Shown one piece after another: positions 47,888-60,370 of a stretch of 64,000 nt of DNA. Both the position numbers and the translations under genes were made by a program. The DNA comes from Acanthopleura granulata. Its lineage: Eukaryota; Mollusca; Polyplacophora; Chitonida; Chitonidae. The DNA lies in contig JABBOT010000014.1 in assembly GCA_016165875.1 (NCBI GenBank), positions 7,855,255 through 7,919,254 on the forward strand, in the 5' to 3' direction. The notes under the pieces are model-generated. The model was not told where the DNA came from. It ran no database searches and saw only the letters and a program-made list of their open reading frames with translations. The first letter of the stretch is position 1; each line of letters begins with the position of its first letter.

Positions 47888-47985
47888 GTATACAGTACTT
47901 TACAGAAAGTTCAGCTTTCCTTGAGTGATACACTTTGCTTGATTCTGAATGATTCATCCACCTACTAAGACCCCTTGAGAGTTCC
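47888..47985 (+). repeat. Unclassified dispersed repeat, copy 2
   Basis: AGTATACAGTACTTTACAG, then CACTTTGCTTGATTCTG and GATTCATCCACCT. It is in the same orientation as copy 1, about 1.09 kb away. Confidence 0.65.
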
Positions 47986-48610
47986 CTTTGAAGCCTGATT
48001 CATTTCCCATCAGAAAAATGTCAGTACATGTTGGCCTGAGAAGTACAAATTTAAGGCATTTAATATACGCTTCCAAAAGAACATTTTCATAGCGCAAACC
48101 TTCGGTGAACTACTGCAGTAATGTTCAACAGAGCACTTAACCAAGCACGAAATAAATTGGATTGTTGTAATTACCTTACCTTTCAGGTGGAAACAATCCA
48201 CCTGGTTGAGCAAATCACACTTTAATATGTTAATGAGATGCGAGTGGAGGTCAAGGTTCACGCTTGTCACCTTGGGCTATACAACTGTTCTAATACCTGT
48301 GAGCTACCTGTCATCTAGGTCTAAGGAATGTTCAGAGTAGCTAGAGGGAGACTTCTGGCACAGGTACGAAGACAATCTAAACATTTGCTACCTCTGGGTA
48401 CAGTTGACACAATGCATTTAACTGCCAGGTAAACGTATAGGACAGGTAACATTTTCACGTAAAACCTTTTTCGGCAATGATGTACTTCTAGCTGAGAGCG
48501 TCTGGACTCCCTAAGTATGAGAAATGGTGATTAGCAGCACAGGCTTCTGAAAAACTTCACTTGTGAAGATCTCGGCATGTGGCCTAGTAAAAGCACCTGA
48601 GCTAGGCTGG

Positions 48611-48611
<1 letters not shown>

Positions 48612-48655
<44 letters not shown>
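48612..48655. repeat. (ATT)n microsatellite
   Basis: About 14 uninterrupted TTA/ATT units. Confidence 0.95.
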
Positions 48656-48656
<1 letters not shown>

Positions 48657-50229
48657 CATCCTTTTCATCCATGAACTAGTTGAGAGCTCTCTTTACACTC
48701 ATTTACCTGTGCGAAAAGCACCGCAGAAAATACAGCCACATACACGCACATTCAGATACTGTATGGAAGAACTCTTCTGTGATGAAGTCTAGTTTGATCA
48801 GCACTTCAAAGTTTTTTCCACTGGACATGAACAGTGGTAATCAAATTTACCGTGATTTCCAAAGAAATCAAAAAGAGCAGTTAATATTTCAAAGCTTTCT
48901 TTCTTCAAGAAAGAGAGATAGTAGCTATTTCGAAAGTTTTCTCCAAACTCAAAACAGACATGCAACTGAAAGTTTCTTCTCTTGGTTATTAAGCAAGATA
49001 TGAGTCACAAAGGTTCTTCTCCAGATTTCACATGAAGAGATATATTAGATTTAGCTGTAGAGTCTACTTACACATTTCCTATACAAACAGGTCCATTAAT
49101 TCAAAGTTTTATCCATCGGAAAAGTAGAGAGACATAATTAGCTGTGTTGCATTCAATTTAATTTGTTCTGGTCCCATAAAACAGAATGATTCTGCAGTTT
49201 TTGAATTCACTCTTACACAAGAAGTGAATGTGTAACAGTGTAGCCTATAACCAATTGGGTGTTCCCAATTTTACATTCAAGAACGATGACTGTCTCAGCC
49301 ACTGGTGCTGTCATCCGCTGCCAGCTACTTATACCACAGCAAGACAGATTACACCAACCTGTTATCTAACTTCAGGTGTTTCAAAGTCCTGGCAGTTGTG
49401 TGATTCCTTATCTCATGTGTTTACTTTATTTCATGTGAATACAGAAAAATCTGCATGAGGGAGAATGTGTCATACAATGGTAGGTATATTGCCATGCCAT
49501 GGATAGCAAAGGTATTGTAAGCTCTATGCTCACACCTTGATTGATTGCCTCGTGTACATAGAGTTCAAAGAAGATGCCAGCTAGGACTGTGAATATTTGA
49601 ATAATAAATGGGTGGGGTGAGTGGAGTCTTATCGGTTATAAGTCAATAGTTAACATACATTTATGCACACATGACAGGTAATATACTATCTCACTATGTA
49701 TACTGGACTAGGGTTACATTCCTAGCTTATGAATAAATTATATGAATATTTAAGATATGCACAAAATCACAACCTGGAAAACCAGAAAATTCAAATATAT
49801 AACATTGATACCCATATTTTAAACTTCCATGTCCATCTCCCAATTACATTGGAAAGATTCAAATAAATAGCATACTTAGCCAAGTACATTCACATCTATT
49901 GGTTACTTATAATATAGTGTTAGTAAGACTTAAGTCCCATTTCACTGCCTTGTTTTCATTTCTGCTGTGGCTGGAAGGCATTCAGCATGTAGTGACAACT
50001 TTATAGGAATAATACAAATTTGACGTTCCCTATGGCATACCCAGCTTATGCAGCAATACAGAGCAAATTAAAGTTCCTATCTATCAATCTAATACACATA
50101 CCGACAAAACACAGCAAATGTGTAAATAAAACACTTACACTAAAAATAACCACAAACAAAAAAGCAAAAAAATATCCACTTATACACCAGACATGAGTCC
50201 GTTATTTTTTTGTCTGTTCACATTAATAG
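48656..50229. other. Non-coding sequence, no gene seen
   Basis: A 107-codon frame (48680-49003) contains loosely repeated TTCAAAGTTTT/TCGAAAGTTTT phrases that also continue beyond its stop (near 49100). The phrases are therefore a property of the DNA and not of a protein. Confidence 0.4.
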
Positions 50230-50460
50230 CTGTGGGGTCAGTGTTGACACACTAGCTATCAGGGGGAGACACATTAAAAAGTAGCTTCAGGTAACCCAAC
50301 CTAATTACGGGTAAGTCACTTTTACTATCAGAGGTCCCAGCAGAAGTAATTAGGTGGCACACCATCCACGCACAGCTGCAAGTGGACAAACATTAACGAG
50401 GACAACTGATTAAGGCTTAAGGTCAATCAATTAGCTCGGGAATTAGAATGACAGTTTTTA
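50230..50460. promoter_or_regulatory. Homeodomain-site-rich patch, weak enhancer candidate
   Basis: CCTAATTACGGG, AGTAATTAGGTGG, TGATTAAGGC, ATCAATTAGC and GGAATTAGAATG occur within 180 bases of non-repetitive sequence. Confidence 0.25.
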
Positions 50461-51246
50461 TCTTGTTCATAGCTTTCATGAAGGACGCAGATACTGATGT
50501 TAACACTACACCACACTTATGACGACAACACCTGATCTGTCTAGATCTTAGTCTATCTATAGAGCCGATCTGCTACACGTACCTCTGAAGACAAGTGTCC
50601 CAGGGGGATAGGACAGAATGCTACATAGCCTACTGTATACATGGTGCACAGATCCATCCTTATAAAAACCCTTCTCACTACTTTCCCAATAACTTGCCCA
50701 TAGTTTGCCACTGGCTCACCTGTAGCTGGCTTCTGGCATTCCATTAACATCTGATTAGCATTCACTTTGCAGTCATCTGTGTAGATCTCAGCTTCACATG
50801 AAGATTGCCATTACAATTTTCTCAACACAGGTACAAGCCAAAATGGCCACATCTTATAAGTATCAAATTAACCCACAAGACGGCTGTTTAATAATTAAAA
50901 GTAGTTTATGTATTACAGTGTATTACAATCCCCTTAGCTTCTCGAAACTAAAAGTTTCGTCAAAGTCACGTATAGTCTAACGAAAACAGTATCATCAACA
51001 CTTTGCATGTGGCTGAGCTACATGTTTGACATGGTCACTTTGAAGTCTGATCTGTACCTTTCACCACTTGTGATTCAAATCGGTACATGAAAGTATTTAA
51101 AACGTCCTCTCTAATCAGGAATATGTTGTGAGATATAGATCTGTTACCAAGATATACATTATGTCCCTTAACTCCACGTCATCTAACCCTCACAGACCCA
51201 CTGCTTCAAGGAGACACCCTGCGATGTCCACTCTTTCGGGCCAGTG
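50461..51246. other. Non-coding sequence, no gene seen
   Basis: Unique sequence without recognised features. Confidence 0.4.
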
Positions 51247-51560
51247 CTTATGAATATCTGCATCACACAAAATCATATGGATGTTCTTATGAATATCTGC
51301 ATTACACAAAATCATCTGGATGTTCTTATGAATATCTGCATTACACAAAATCATCTGGACGTTCTTATGAATATCTGCATTACACAAAATCATCTGGATG
51401 TTCTTATGAATATCTGCACTACACAAAATCATCTGGACGTTCTTATGAATATCTGCACTACACAAAATCATGTGGACGTTCTTATGAATATCTGCACTAC
51501 ACAAAATCATCTGGACGTTCTTATGAATATCTGCACTACACAAAATCATGTGGATGTTCT
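51247..51560. repeat. 39-bp minisatellite, 8 copies
   Basis: The unit CTTATGAATATCTGCATTAC then ACAAAATCATCTGGATGTT repeats eight times with a few alternating substitutions (CATTAC/CACTAC, ATCTGG/ATGTGG). Since 39 is divisible by three, 13-residue repeats stay open on both strands (frames of about 120 codons each way). Coding is not inferred. Confidence 0.97.
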
Positions 51561-52429
51561 ATGTATGTTTTACATGTATGTACATGTATTATCCATTCCG
51601 CATTAAAAGTGTCATGAGTACTGGACACAGAAGACCTTGAATGTCCTTTTTTGTGCCCTTTATCGAGACTTCTACAGGATATCAGGCAAACAAAACAATG
51701 TTTTAAAAACACAATATCCAGGCTGAGTTCTGATTAATGATCGATGTCTGTGCAGTTTAGAACTTCCCATTTAGGACTTAAGATTCAAAATCAAAGCCAA
51801 ATTGCCATTGGAAAAGTCTGAAGTCCTAGGAAAGCGAACACATCGTTTTTTGTGCGCCATTAAGTTCAGCTTACTAATTCTCAATGAACATCTCTTTTGA
51901 ATCTCAGAAACATTGCTGTAATTACACATCACATAACATTCTTTCCCTTAACACTCTTAATATAAAATCCAGCCTCTAGTAGCTCCAACAGTACAGCTGG
52001 ATCTGAAAGCAGGTCAAGGAAACTGGATCAAGAAATGGGGAAATTCCATGTTAACCATGTAAGAAAGTAAGCTCAAGTGCAATTGCGTAAACACCTAACT
52101 ACAGACTTTATTCCCCCCCCCCCCAAAAAAAAATTGGCATCTTCATTTCCTACTTGTAAAAAATATACATGTATGCAAACAGGTGTTGGATAAAATTATT
52201 CTTGTGAAAAGCACACTGTTTTTACATCAACATGAGGTGTAAGTAAAACATATACAGGTAAAAGTGATGTAATAGTATTAAGAAGAAAAGACATGAGTTA
52301 GTGAGCTTTATGAGAGAGGTCTATACAAGTGTGAGCAGTCATAAACTGGATCATCTAACAGGTTTCCATATGAAGAATCCCAGGGGCACTAATTATAAGC
52401 ATCAGAATGTGGATGTACGAGGTGCGTCA
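51561..52429. other. Non-coding sequence, no gene seen
   Basis: A C-run followed by an A-run lies at 52115-52132; otherwise unique. Confidence 0.4.
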
Positions 52430-52850
52430 CACAACCCCTCCCCGCGGGCCGTATTTACAAGCTGCCTCATAGCTCATTGACCACTATCGACGGGACGTTT
52501 TGTCTCGATATACACATCGACAAAACAATCCTCGATAATTACTGCCTGGTTGTTGTTGTTTTGATCCGGGATGCGCAGCCACCTGGATGATTGACCAGAG
52601 AGAACGCTCTCCATGTCAGCGCGTCGTAAAACCTCCGGTCCGCTCCGAAATGCCGGTCCTAAATCAGTCTCGTGTCCTGTCAGCAGAATCGGATCAATTT
52701 TCCGTTGAACACATCGTCAAATCCTGCGGCGCGTCACAAATCAATGCGCTCGTGGCAGGCAACACCAAAAGCAGCCTCGATTTTGCTGTGCAATCCTGTC
52801 GCTCGGGAGACGCACAGGAACGAGATTTAGATGGGGGATTTTAACAACAA
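52430..52850. promoter_or_regulatory. CpG-rich island, candidate regulatory element or exon
   Basis: This is the most CpG-dense stretch outside the ZC3H10 locus. A plus-strand frame of 85 codons (52587-52844) lies inside it and ends 5 bases before an AATAAA hexamer. No domain is recognised and no intron signals are clear, so regulatory DNA is at least as likely. Confidence 0.3.
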
Positions 52851-53541
52851 ATAAAGCAGCTTAACGCTGTGGAAGAAAACGCCGGACTTTGTTGGATACG
52901 TCCTGTTTTTTGTTTTTTTGTTGTTTTTTTTTACCACTGGCGAATGACTGAGATCATTATAACTACAGCAAGTACAGCTCTTGACGACAACACAGTAATT
53001 ACCAGATTTATCAAAAACCTGCCTCTGTTCTGTAATTGTAATCAGTACATCTAGACTGGCCTTCAAACAGTCACCTAATCATCCGCTAATGTTTAACACT
53101 TCATGGATCCATTGTCTATGGCTACTTACTTCTTATATACACTGATAGTGTCTGGCAGAATGTAAGATTAAAGGTTAATTACACTGGCTAATCCTGACTT
53201 AGCGAGGCTCAGACAGCCTATATAAATTTTTACATATCCAAGCAGATGCAGACGTCATAATAGCTTGGGAATGACCATGTCAATTTACGACATACTTGGT
53301 AGTGTGGAAGTCAGTAAGGCTCTCTAATAATTTATATATGGTCTTTTAAGCCGGACGTAAGAATATTTCATACCACGGCGGCCAGCATTATGGTGGGAGG
53401 AAAAAGGCTCTTAACGTATTATCCTTTAATAACATGGTCATCTACATGTATAATAACAAGCCAGTACTCAACCATACCTATGTACATGAATATTTATTGC
53501 CTAACACGCATATGCAATGTGTGCAATTATTTTCCAATACT
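52851..53541. other. Non-coding; small SINE fragment
   Basis: T-tract at 52908-52931; SINE fragment at 53355-53404 listed separately. Confidence 0.4.
53355..53404 (-). mobile_element. SINE internal fragment
   Basis: GTAAGAATATTTCATACC, then GGCGGCCAGCATTATGG and TGGGAGGAAA, is an inverted piece of the main SINE body with a small deletion. It has neither head nor tail. Confidence 0.75.
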
Positions 53542-53814
53542 CGAGGGCCCTCCGTGGCTCAGTCGGTTAGCGCGCTATCGCAGCACAATGACCTGAAGCC
53601 TTCCACCAATGCGGTCGCTGTGAGTTCAAGCCCGGCTCATGCTGGCTTCCTCTCCGTCCGTAGGTGGGAAGGTCTGCCAGCAACCTGCGGATGGTCGTGG
53701 GTTTCCCCCGGGCTCTACCCGGTCTATCACCATAATGCTGGCCACCGTCTTATAAGTGAAATATTCTTGAGTACGGAGTAAAACACCAATCAAATAAACA
53801 AATAAATAAATAAA
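53542..53814 (+). mobile_element. Full-length tRNA-derived SINE with target-site duplication
   Basis: The head GGCCCTCCGTGGCTCAGTCG then GTTAGCGCGC, the B box GAGTTCAAGCCC, the body and the AATCAAATAAACAAATAAAT tail are all present. The 9-bp repeat TCCAATACT flanks it (53533-53541 and 53815-53823). This is the best plus-strand reference copy in the window. Confidence 0.95.
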
Positions 53815-53823
53815 TCCAATACT

Positions 53824-55146
53824 TGACACTGCATACTTTCACTACAGTCTATAGGCACTGAAATGTATTCTATGACGAATGCTCAGGTTTCTTGCATGTC
53901 AACAATTCCGTTGCCTAGCCTTTGTTTACGATCAAGACCCTAAAGCAAAATCTGTCATAATTCCACACTTTTATCCATCAACTGTTTGTTATGCAAGACA
54001 GGAGGTCTGAGAATAGCTTTATGAGGAAAGCAAATACTAATTAGTGATAAACATTTGACTTGTTGCCTGCAGGCTGAGGGTTTTACCCATACTGGCCTAA
54101 ATGACAACAAATCTTCACTTCTGTGTTTCACGTTCATGGGAACCAATATGACAAACAAAAAACACAAAATCGGTTGTATGAAAGAAAGTTATGAAAAACC
54201 TCTTTTTCCAGTAAGATAAAGTCTGTATATAATTAACTGATATACCATAATTTACATAGTCTAACACTTTAACATTTTAAGCGGCATACATATATGAATG
54301 TCTACCCTAAGAAAGGGTCGGGGGGGGGGGGGAATTTCACTGATATCCAGCCAAACACACAGTTTCTCTACTTTTTATACAAACTATGCTCTAGGTGAGG
54401 CATGGTAACCTATACACAGTGCAGTTGTTGATTCCTGCTGCATGTGGTCGCACACCGTCACCACCGTTTGAATTGTTAAGCACACCCCATTTCATCTCCA
54501 ATGACTCAAATAAATCTCGTAAAAAGCATGTAATAAGTTATGGTGAGCTTTACCAATTTTCTCTCGGCATGCCCTACATGATGTTGATGTAACTTTGACT
54601 ACGAAATGTGATACATTATACAGTGTCCAATTTTCGTTATTACCAGCTTGTGGCTTCTGACACGTTTGAAACAAGTTTAAACCTAAACTTACTTGTAGAT
54701 GTATATTGTTTGTGGCAGGTACACATACGCATGGATCTGTATCATTCTAGAATATGACATCTTCATTCTAATTCATTGAAATATGATTTAAGTCGCTTGA
54801 CATAACCACTCAGAAGTGCCGGCCGAGTAAAAGCCGGTGTCTTAGCTCCAGTCTGTAGATCTGAGATCAGGTCTGGGTATTTGGCAAAAGTGCAGTAAGT
54901 ATTGATCCAAATCAACTACTGTTCAACTGCTTTTGATCTCCTACATTTAGCGAGAGAAGCAATATTTATTGAGTATGGCATCTATGAGATAGACAGATAC
55001 ACAAGCAGGCTTCCATGATGAATGCTTTTCCAACATGGCGGCACAGTATCAAGCAGGCATGGGGCCTGTAAAGACCGAAAGTAGCACAAAAACTACATGA
55101 ACGCGATCACATCTCTAACACTGCGTTATTGGGTTGAAAATGACGC
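53824..55146. other. Non-coding; poly-G run
   Basis: A 13-base G run lies at 54320-54332. No gene is recognised. Confidence 0.4.
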
Positions 55147-55382
55147 TAAGTCACTTAAAAAATTTTTTATTTACATATACTGGCAAAGATTTGTCCTCTG
55201 AATCTTTCGCAAACTGACAGGTTAATTATTAAATTATTAATAAATTTAAATTTTTCCAGTACAATTTCCCTTACACCTTTCAAGCAAACCTGAAAACACC
55301 AACGAAGTTCAATTTAACTCTCAGATTCACCCAAAATGGGCAACTTCAAACGTCAGGACGAATTTTTAGACCATTTACTGTA
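55147..55382 (+). mobile_element. TA-flanked MITE, old copy
   Basis: The right terminus CAGGACGAATTTTTAGACC then ATTTACTGTA matches the family, as do the interior phrases TTTAACTCTCAGATTC and GGGCAACTTCAAACG. The left terminus TAAGTCACTTAAAAAATTTT is only weakly related. Confidence 0.55.
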
Positions 55383-57844
55383 TCTCCCAAGATTCTGCAT
55401 GATGACACTATGTATAATGTCACCCTTGAAGCTGACATCAAGACTTTCCTAACTGCAGTGAATTTTTACATGCAGGTGCAAGCATGTATACATAGTGCAG
55501 CCTCACACCTGCAAGAGACACCGCACATGACACCAGAGATGACACTTGACATAGCACCTCCAAAAAAAAAAAAAACAAAAAAAAAGAAGTTGGCAAAGAA
55601 CGATCTGATACACAATGAGCCATGAGCAATGTGAGTGAAAATAACAACACACGACCTCACTGTTATGCATTACAATTACAAACAACATACGTCTTCCTTC
55701 ACAATTTACATATATACACGTAGGTTCGTGCGCCAGCCACATGAAGTCGTGATAATGAGTTCATTAATTAGACCGCAGACGCCATACACGACACCTTAAC
55801 CTGCATGAAACAATAAACTGCCAAACACCGTCAATTCTGATAATTAAGGTGTCACAAAATGACAGCCTGCTACCTTTATCAATTAATACACAGTACAAAT
55901 ATGAACAATACCAGTTTCCTAACGATACACTACCATAAGTCTTTCAGATGTGCACATACAAGTCCACATACACAATACAAGATCTGTAGCATGTTCAGAA
56001 TCCTGTACACTAGCTAACTCTTGAACATTATTCTGAAACGTCTGAACAGATGCAGCGTTCGGGCAAGATTCCCAATACCTGATCAATTTGCTCTCCCCGT
56101 GGTTTTGACGTTCTGACAGCGAGTCCATGTTAAAGACAATGGCCCTTGGGCTCTCGTCAGGCTCTTGTCCAGAAATCAATCCTGGGCTTACAAACGATAT
56201 CACTACACACTGCCATGGTGCATGGAGATTGTATACGTGTACATAAAGCAGGCGCGGAGGTGAAACACCATGGGGAAGCCGCAAACTATGATTGATAGAA
56301 GTCTCAAAAAATAAATCATATACGTGAATTCCTGACTGAACCATATTAACTTTGCATACAGACAGATACATGTATATGTACAGCACTGGGGAACAGGGGT
56401 TGGGGTGGGGTCCGGGGGGAGAGGGGGGGAGAGATTCGAGGGGAGAGGGAGCGGGGACAATCATTCCTTGTATGTTCTGTACCACATACATTACAGATCA
56501 CATATATCACATAAATTTATGAGGCAAACAGACGTAGAGATCCAGATTTGTGATGGTACAAAAACACACTGAAATCAACTTTGAAATTATGTCTACCAGA
56601 TAATTATTTCCTTAAATGACACAATCTATAAATCTCACTTATCTTAAAAGATACGAGACAGAAAACCAAGAAAGGTAAGACGTGAAAGAAATCATCTTGA
56701 TATACATGACAATTAAGAATTGAATTATGTGCAAAGTATTGAATTTTTACACGTAGCATATTTTACAGATCAGAGCAAGAGACGAATAAAAACAGACAGT
56801 TGGTGGAGGTATACGTAACTCAAAGTCTGCTTTCCAGTTCAAAAAAAAAAAAACAATTCCTCCTAATGTCATTCGGCTGGTAAATACCCGACTTAAATGC
56901 CAGCATCGTTTACAGTAATGAAATTAACGGTTACTTCAATAATGGATCTGGAGTGGTAACTGTGTCGCACTCCTCCGACGCAAACTTAGGATGCCTTCTT
57001 CAGTTACATAGATATCGCGTCCAAATCTAATTAGAGCTAGCCATAAGTATATATTACAACTAGATCCTACTTTTCCAGAGCTGCCTTCCCCATCTATAAC
57101 TGTATTGATTTATTCATCCCGGTCATTGTTACAGAATCCAGCACTTTTTCTACGTTCAGCCAGAAAAGAAAAAAAACGGAAAGCTCTGGAGAATTTTGTA
57201 TCACAATAATAGCTGTATCGATCGAGACGTTTTCCTAGTTAATTGGCTGTTGAATGGCCATTAAGGTTGTAAAGTCATGACACAGACCAGTGTGGGAATA
57301 GAACTCCGGCCCTAATAAATATAAAATGAGCCACATGTGATATACATGCATATATACTGCAGAATACATAAAATTGTACAGTTTCTTGGCATCAGCCAAG
57401 AAGGCATGCAAAATTGAACCCATCTTTGATTTTCCTGCAGGAGGCACCGTCACAATCAGGGAGTTCTTAGTTCTCTTTTATCACTAAAGGTAAGAAAACT
57501 GCTACTGTACCACTTGAATGTACAATAATGTTAGGCAGCCATTTCCGATAACATGAGTGTCTAAAAAGGTGTCACAAAAACTTATTTAGACTCGGACGAA
57601 CTATGGTGAAAACTGAGGAGCTGAAGGTTTGTGAACCTCAGAAGTTACTGATGAAAAGAAACAACATTTTTACCTCCTGAACACTCTGACATGGCTGATC
57701 AGTAAATGTAAGTCAACAAATGTTGCCTAACATTTTTGACAAATCACATGATACAGTAAGACTATTTTTACCCTCAACAACAGAAGAGTCTGAACGGGAA
57801 ACTCCCTCATTATACGTCATCTTGTACGATGTGACCATCCATTA
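55383..57844. other. Non-coding; G-rich motif and one weak exon candidate
   Basis: A-tracts at 55561-55585 and 56839-56852. A minus-strand frame at 55919-56491 is mostly low complexity, but its middle part (56050-56200) is discussed in the findings. No gene is recognised with confidence. Confidence 0.35.
56396..56450 (+). other. G-quadruplex-capable G-rich region
   Basis: GGGGTTGGGGTGGGGTCC, then runs of six, seven and four G with GA spacers. On the minus strand this gives a proline-rich low-complexity frame. Confidence 0.6.
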
Positions 57845-57905
57845 CCTTGTAAAAGTGTAAAGTTCTTCAGTAAAGTGTCAAAACGCTAATTAAATAAATA
57901 AAAAA
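57845..57905 (+). mobile_element. SINE 3' end fragment, diverged
   Basis: AAAAGTGTAAAGTTCTTCAG, then CAAAACGCTAATTAAATAAA, resembles the main SINE's final 55 bases. Confidence 0.5.
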
Positions 57906-59084
57906 CTTGCCGCTCAGTAAAAAAAAATTTTCAAGGGTGTGCATGTGCACTTGCCTTAACAGCTAAAACATCACCATGACAACACATGCACGCAGTCTCA
58001 CAGTTGGAGGGGCTACCGGATGAGGGGGTCAGGCTGAAAGCCATATCTTCAATAAAACTTCCACGATACATGCTACATAATCATGGGCGCACAGGCATGC
58101 ATTACAACATGCATGAGGTTTTCCAGTGATACCATTTACTGTTGATCTAGAGCATACGTGTATGACTGCATGCAGCCTCACAGCGCTAAGCACTGTTTGC
58201 ACTACTTCAAATTGTCACCGCCGCCACCCTGTGGGGTTGATTTAGAGCCTAGAAATCACTTCACCGTGGAGCATTCCTTAACTACCCACTCCATGTCATC
58301 CTCAACAATTCCCCAGAGGGGTGGAGAGCTTTAGAGAGCAGCTTGAAATGTCACCCACAGCCAGCTAGCAGTCTCAGTTCTCTGCATATAACCTCAAGTC
58401 AAAGTTACCTTTCCCATAGTTGTGTGTGGTGGGTTAGACTCTCCTGTTCCAGAGGTATGTTTAGTCTTGGCATTTCATTACCGAACCATTAATTATCAGC
58501 CCGTTACAAGCCTAAATACCAACGCACCAAAACACCAAGCCCTGCTGTCTGCATATATGGAAGGCCAGTGAGACCATGCAAACCTCCAGATCTGCACTTG
58601 AGAAATTTGAACCGAAGACAAACCACAAACCGCAAACTGTACAATAGTCCTGATACACACATGTACATGTGCAATGCAGAGGTTAGGGTTTGGGAAAACC
58701 ACACAAATGATACACATGACGGCCGAATACAGCTAATTGGTGTATAAGAAATGTACATACCCATAAAAATGGAATACAACTACAAAGCTGAAGTGTGTTC
58801 CCTAATTTATGACACATTATACCCTTCAAACAGAAGTCCTTAAAACTTTGCACTCAACAATGTCAAACTTATCATCTAATAATAACTGAATTTATGGATG
58901 ATATATGTACAAAGCTCCCATAAGGCATTAAGAAGGCTGAACCTGTATGCTGTCTGAGATCTACAACCTCCAATCTTCAGGTTTTAAATGTAACAATAGG
59001 ATTTTAGGTGCACGTTTACCCTAAAGAAATATTCCATGAATGCACTTTGCATACACAAGTTTATTTAAGGACATAAGACATCTT
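57906..59084. other. Non-coding sequence, no gene seen
   Basis: Unique sequence without recognised features. Confidence 0.4.
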
Positions 59085-59264
59085 AATTTATTTATATATT
59101 TATTTGATCCATGTTTTGTGCCACAGTCAATAATGTTTCACTTATACAATGGCGGCCAGCATTATGGTGGAAGAAAAATGGGCAGAGCCCTGGGGGAAAC
59201 CCACAACCATCCGCAGGTTTCTGGCAATCATTCCGACGTACAAGCTGGACTTTTGAACTCACAA
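59085..59264 (-). mobile_element. tRNA-derived SINE, truncated copy of a tandem pair
   Basis: The inverted tail (TTTATTTATATATTTATTTG), the body GGCGGCCAGCATTATGGTGG and GAAACCCACAACCATCCGC are present. The copy is broken inside the head near GAACTCACAA. About 25 bases of the body are deleted near 59238. Confidence 0.85.
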
Positions 59265-59273
59265 AATATAAGT

Positions 59274-59514
59274 TATTTTATTTATCTGATTGGTGTTTAC
59301 GCCGTACTCAAGAATATTTCACTTATACGATGGCGGCCAGCATTTTTGTGGGAGGAAACCGGGCAGAGCCCAGGGGAAACCCATGACCATCCGCAGGTTG
59401 CTGGCAGACCTTCCCACTTATGGCCGGAGAGGAAACCAGCATGAGCTGGGGTTGAACTCACAGCGACCGCATCGGTGAGAGGCGTCGGTCATTGCACTGC
59501 ATTAGCGCACTAAC
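59274..59514 (-). mobile_element. tRNA-derived SINE, second copy of a tandem pair
   Basis: It starts nine bases after the previous copy and has the same orientation. The tail, body and B box are intact. It ends within the A box (CATTAGCGCACTAAC), so the 5'-most 30 bases are missing. Confidence 0.9.
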
Positions 59515-60291
59515 AGAAAAACATATCTTAATAAGAAAGGTTTAAATGCATCTATGTCAGTTTACACGTCCTCAGTTTCAGAATTTACATGTACAGATTT
59601 TAATGTCCTCCTGAACAAACTGCCGTGGTCAATGTTTATATTATTATTTATTTTTACAGGCAAAATCAAATCCTGCAAGATAACATAAACAAGGCTGTTG
59701 GTTTGCACGTGTATGGGTCGCATTACAAGCAGCATGTGCGATGCTCACATGAATTCTGCCAGAGGGTGGCCATGCAGTTTAAGATGGCATCAGCGGATTG
59801 CTCTCTAGATTGTGCATCGAGCAAATCTCTGGGTGAAAAAAAAAACAAAAAAAAAAAACACACCAAGTATGTATATATAAATAGTTGGCTTCTTCTGATC
59901 AATGGCTTCTTCTGATCAAACCATGGTGCAACAGAATATAGGATTACAAAGATAATAGAAGACTGGTTTACTGTACAAGGGTTTAAATGTAAACAAAAAG
60001 GGCGGAAAATTCCATGGGCGACGACACAATTGACACCCACTGAAATATACACCACATTAAAATTTATTAAATTAGGTACGATTCACTTCTCTGTTTTCTT
60101 AGCCTTCTTGCCTTTTAGTAACTTGCTGGAACAAATTGTTTTATGTCCAATAAGTCAACTGACTGATTTCTGTGTGCAATGCCCCACCCTGTTTATATGG
60201 ATGATTTCATGTCTAGTCAGATGTTCTCAAATTTGACTGGGTCATCCGACAGAATCTTAAAATACTCCTGAATTTTTGCACTGCTTCATTC

Positions 60292-60370
60292 ATGTGATTG
60301 CTGTTGAGTGCCACACCCAAGAAATTTTCACTCTTACGATGAGAGCTAGTTTTGTGTGGAGGAGGAAAGA
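60292..60370 (-). mobile_element. SINE fragment, strongly diverged
   Basis: GTGATTGCTGTTGAGTGCC, then CAAGAAATTTTCACTCTTACG and TGTGTGGAGGAGGAAAG, keeps the order of the inverted 3' half of the main SINE. Confidence 0.55.

Larger units (their letters stand above)
46541..48611. other. Non-coding; contains a dispersed ~95-bp repeat pair
   Basis: No gene is recognised. Two related copies of an unclassified repeat lie at 46799-46895 and 47888-47985. A G-run occurs at 46894-46905. Confidence 0.4.

Noticed and set aside
48680..49003. 107-codon plus-strand frame
   Set aside because: Its repeated phrases continue past the stop, so they are a DNA property. No domain is seen.
51190..51606. Frames of ~120 codons on both strands
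   Set aside because: They are created by the 39-bp minisatellite.
55919..56491. 190-codon minus-strand frame as a whole
   Set aside because: Half is G-rich low-complexity sequence read as proline. Only a short central piece deserves a look.
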